A stretch of DNA of 64,000 nucleotides from an uncultured Clostridia bacterium (GTDB lineage: Bacteria > Bacillota > Clostridia > Christensenellales > UBA1242): assembly GCA_944362965.1 (NCBI GenBank), contig CALVTR010000001.1, positions 26,529-90,528 on the forward strand, given 5' to 3'. Under the pieces are notes generated by a model. The model saw nothing but the letters and a program-made list of their open reading frames with translations, did no database searches and was not told where the DNA came from. Below are positions 63,906 to 64,000 of this stretch, in pieces. Positions within the stretch are counted from its first letter, which is position 1, and every line of letters begins with the position of its first letter. Position numbers and translations under genes: made by a program.

Positions 63906-64000
63906 TTTTACTCCTTTTTACACAAAAATATTATAAATTCCACGCAAAATGCTGTCAAGTTTTAAAGAAAAATTGCAAATTATTTTGATATAAATTTCTA

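Overview
The window looks like a chromosomal segment of a low-GC, spore-forming Gram-positive bacterium of the Clostridia (Bacillota). The grounds are AT-rich spacers, strong AGGAGG-type ribosome binding sites, canonical TTGACA/TATAAT promoters, an L27 with a cleavable N-terminal extension next to its Prp protease, and sporulation genes (yqfC, yqfD, ylmC/ymxH, spoIVA and a SpoVM-like peptide). Gene content suggests an uncultured gut-type clostridium, but the species cannot be named from the sequence. Most genes lie on the minus strand.

Layout. 0-1.3 kb: a truncated secreted protein behind a promoter with a poly-G spacer. 1.4-6.9 kb: era, ybeY, yqfD, yqfC, a membrane protein, floA and an OGG-type glycosylase. 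7-11 kb: SpoVM-like peptide, feoB/feoA, nrdR and a Nudix gene. 11-17 kb: ylmC, the L21-Prp-L27 operon and a 1411-residue surface protein. 17-24 kb: a Cys/Gly-rich peptide, two PH-domain genes, rluD-lspA-sepF, a second secreted paralogue, a Nudix gene and a repeat protein. 24-30 kb: tuf, fusA, rpsG and rpsL, with repeat elements inside the operon. 30-31.4 kb: a third, frameshifted secreted paralogue. 32-41 kb: ligA, pcrA, spoIVA, plsY and der. 41-45 kb: a SipW-type signal peptidase with three small secreted or anchored proteins. 45-52 kb: holA, comEC and two lipoproteins. 52-60 kb: a compact phage-like block (two holins, connector proteins, capsid, scaffold, portal) with no large terminase or integrase. 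60-64 kb: an ABC transporter pair, a YkvI-like transporter, a Cys/Pro-rich protein and an inositol-monophosphatase family enzyme.

Three signals stand out. (1) A secreted-protein family (copies at 0, 21, 30, 43, 44 kb and a membrane-anchored relative at 43 kb) sits with its own Ser-His (SipW/archaeal-type) signal peptidase, resembling TasA/SipW fibre systems. Three dispersed copies are driven by near-identical promoters whose -35/-10 spacer contains a run of 7-8 G, the classic layout for phase-variable transcription. (2) At least seven intergenic elements of about 90-150 bp fold on paper as one outer stem enclosing three hairpins (a four-way junction), with stem sequences that differ while the architecture is kept; three lie in the leaders of the poly-G genes. 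A second four-way-junction family with conserved core motifs is stacked three to four times inside the str operon and once at 38.7 kb. (3) The phage-like block retains capsid, portal, scaffold and connector genes but no packaging motor, integrase or replication genes in view.

Housekeeping genes are otherwise ordinary. All functional calls come from reading the protein sequences; no database search was run.
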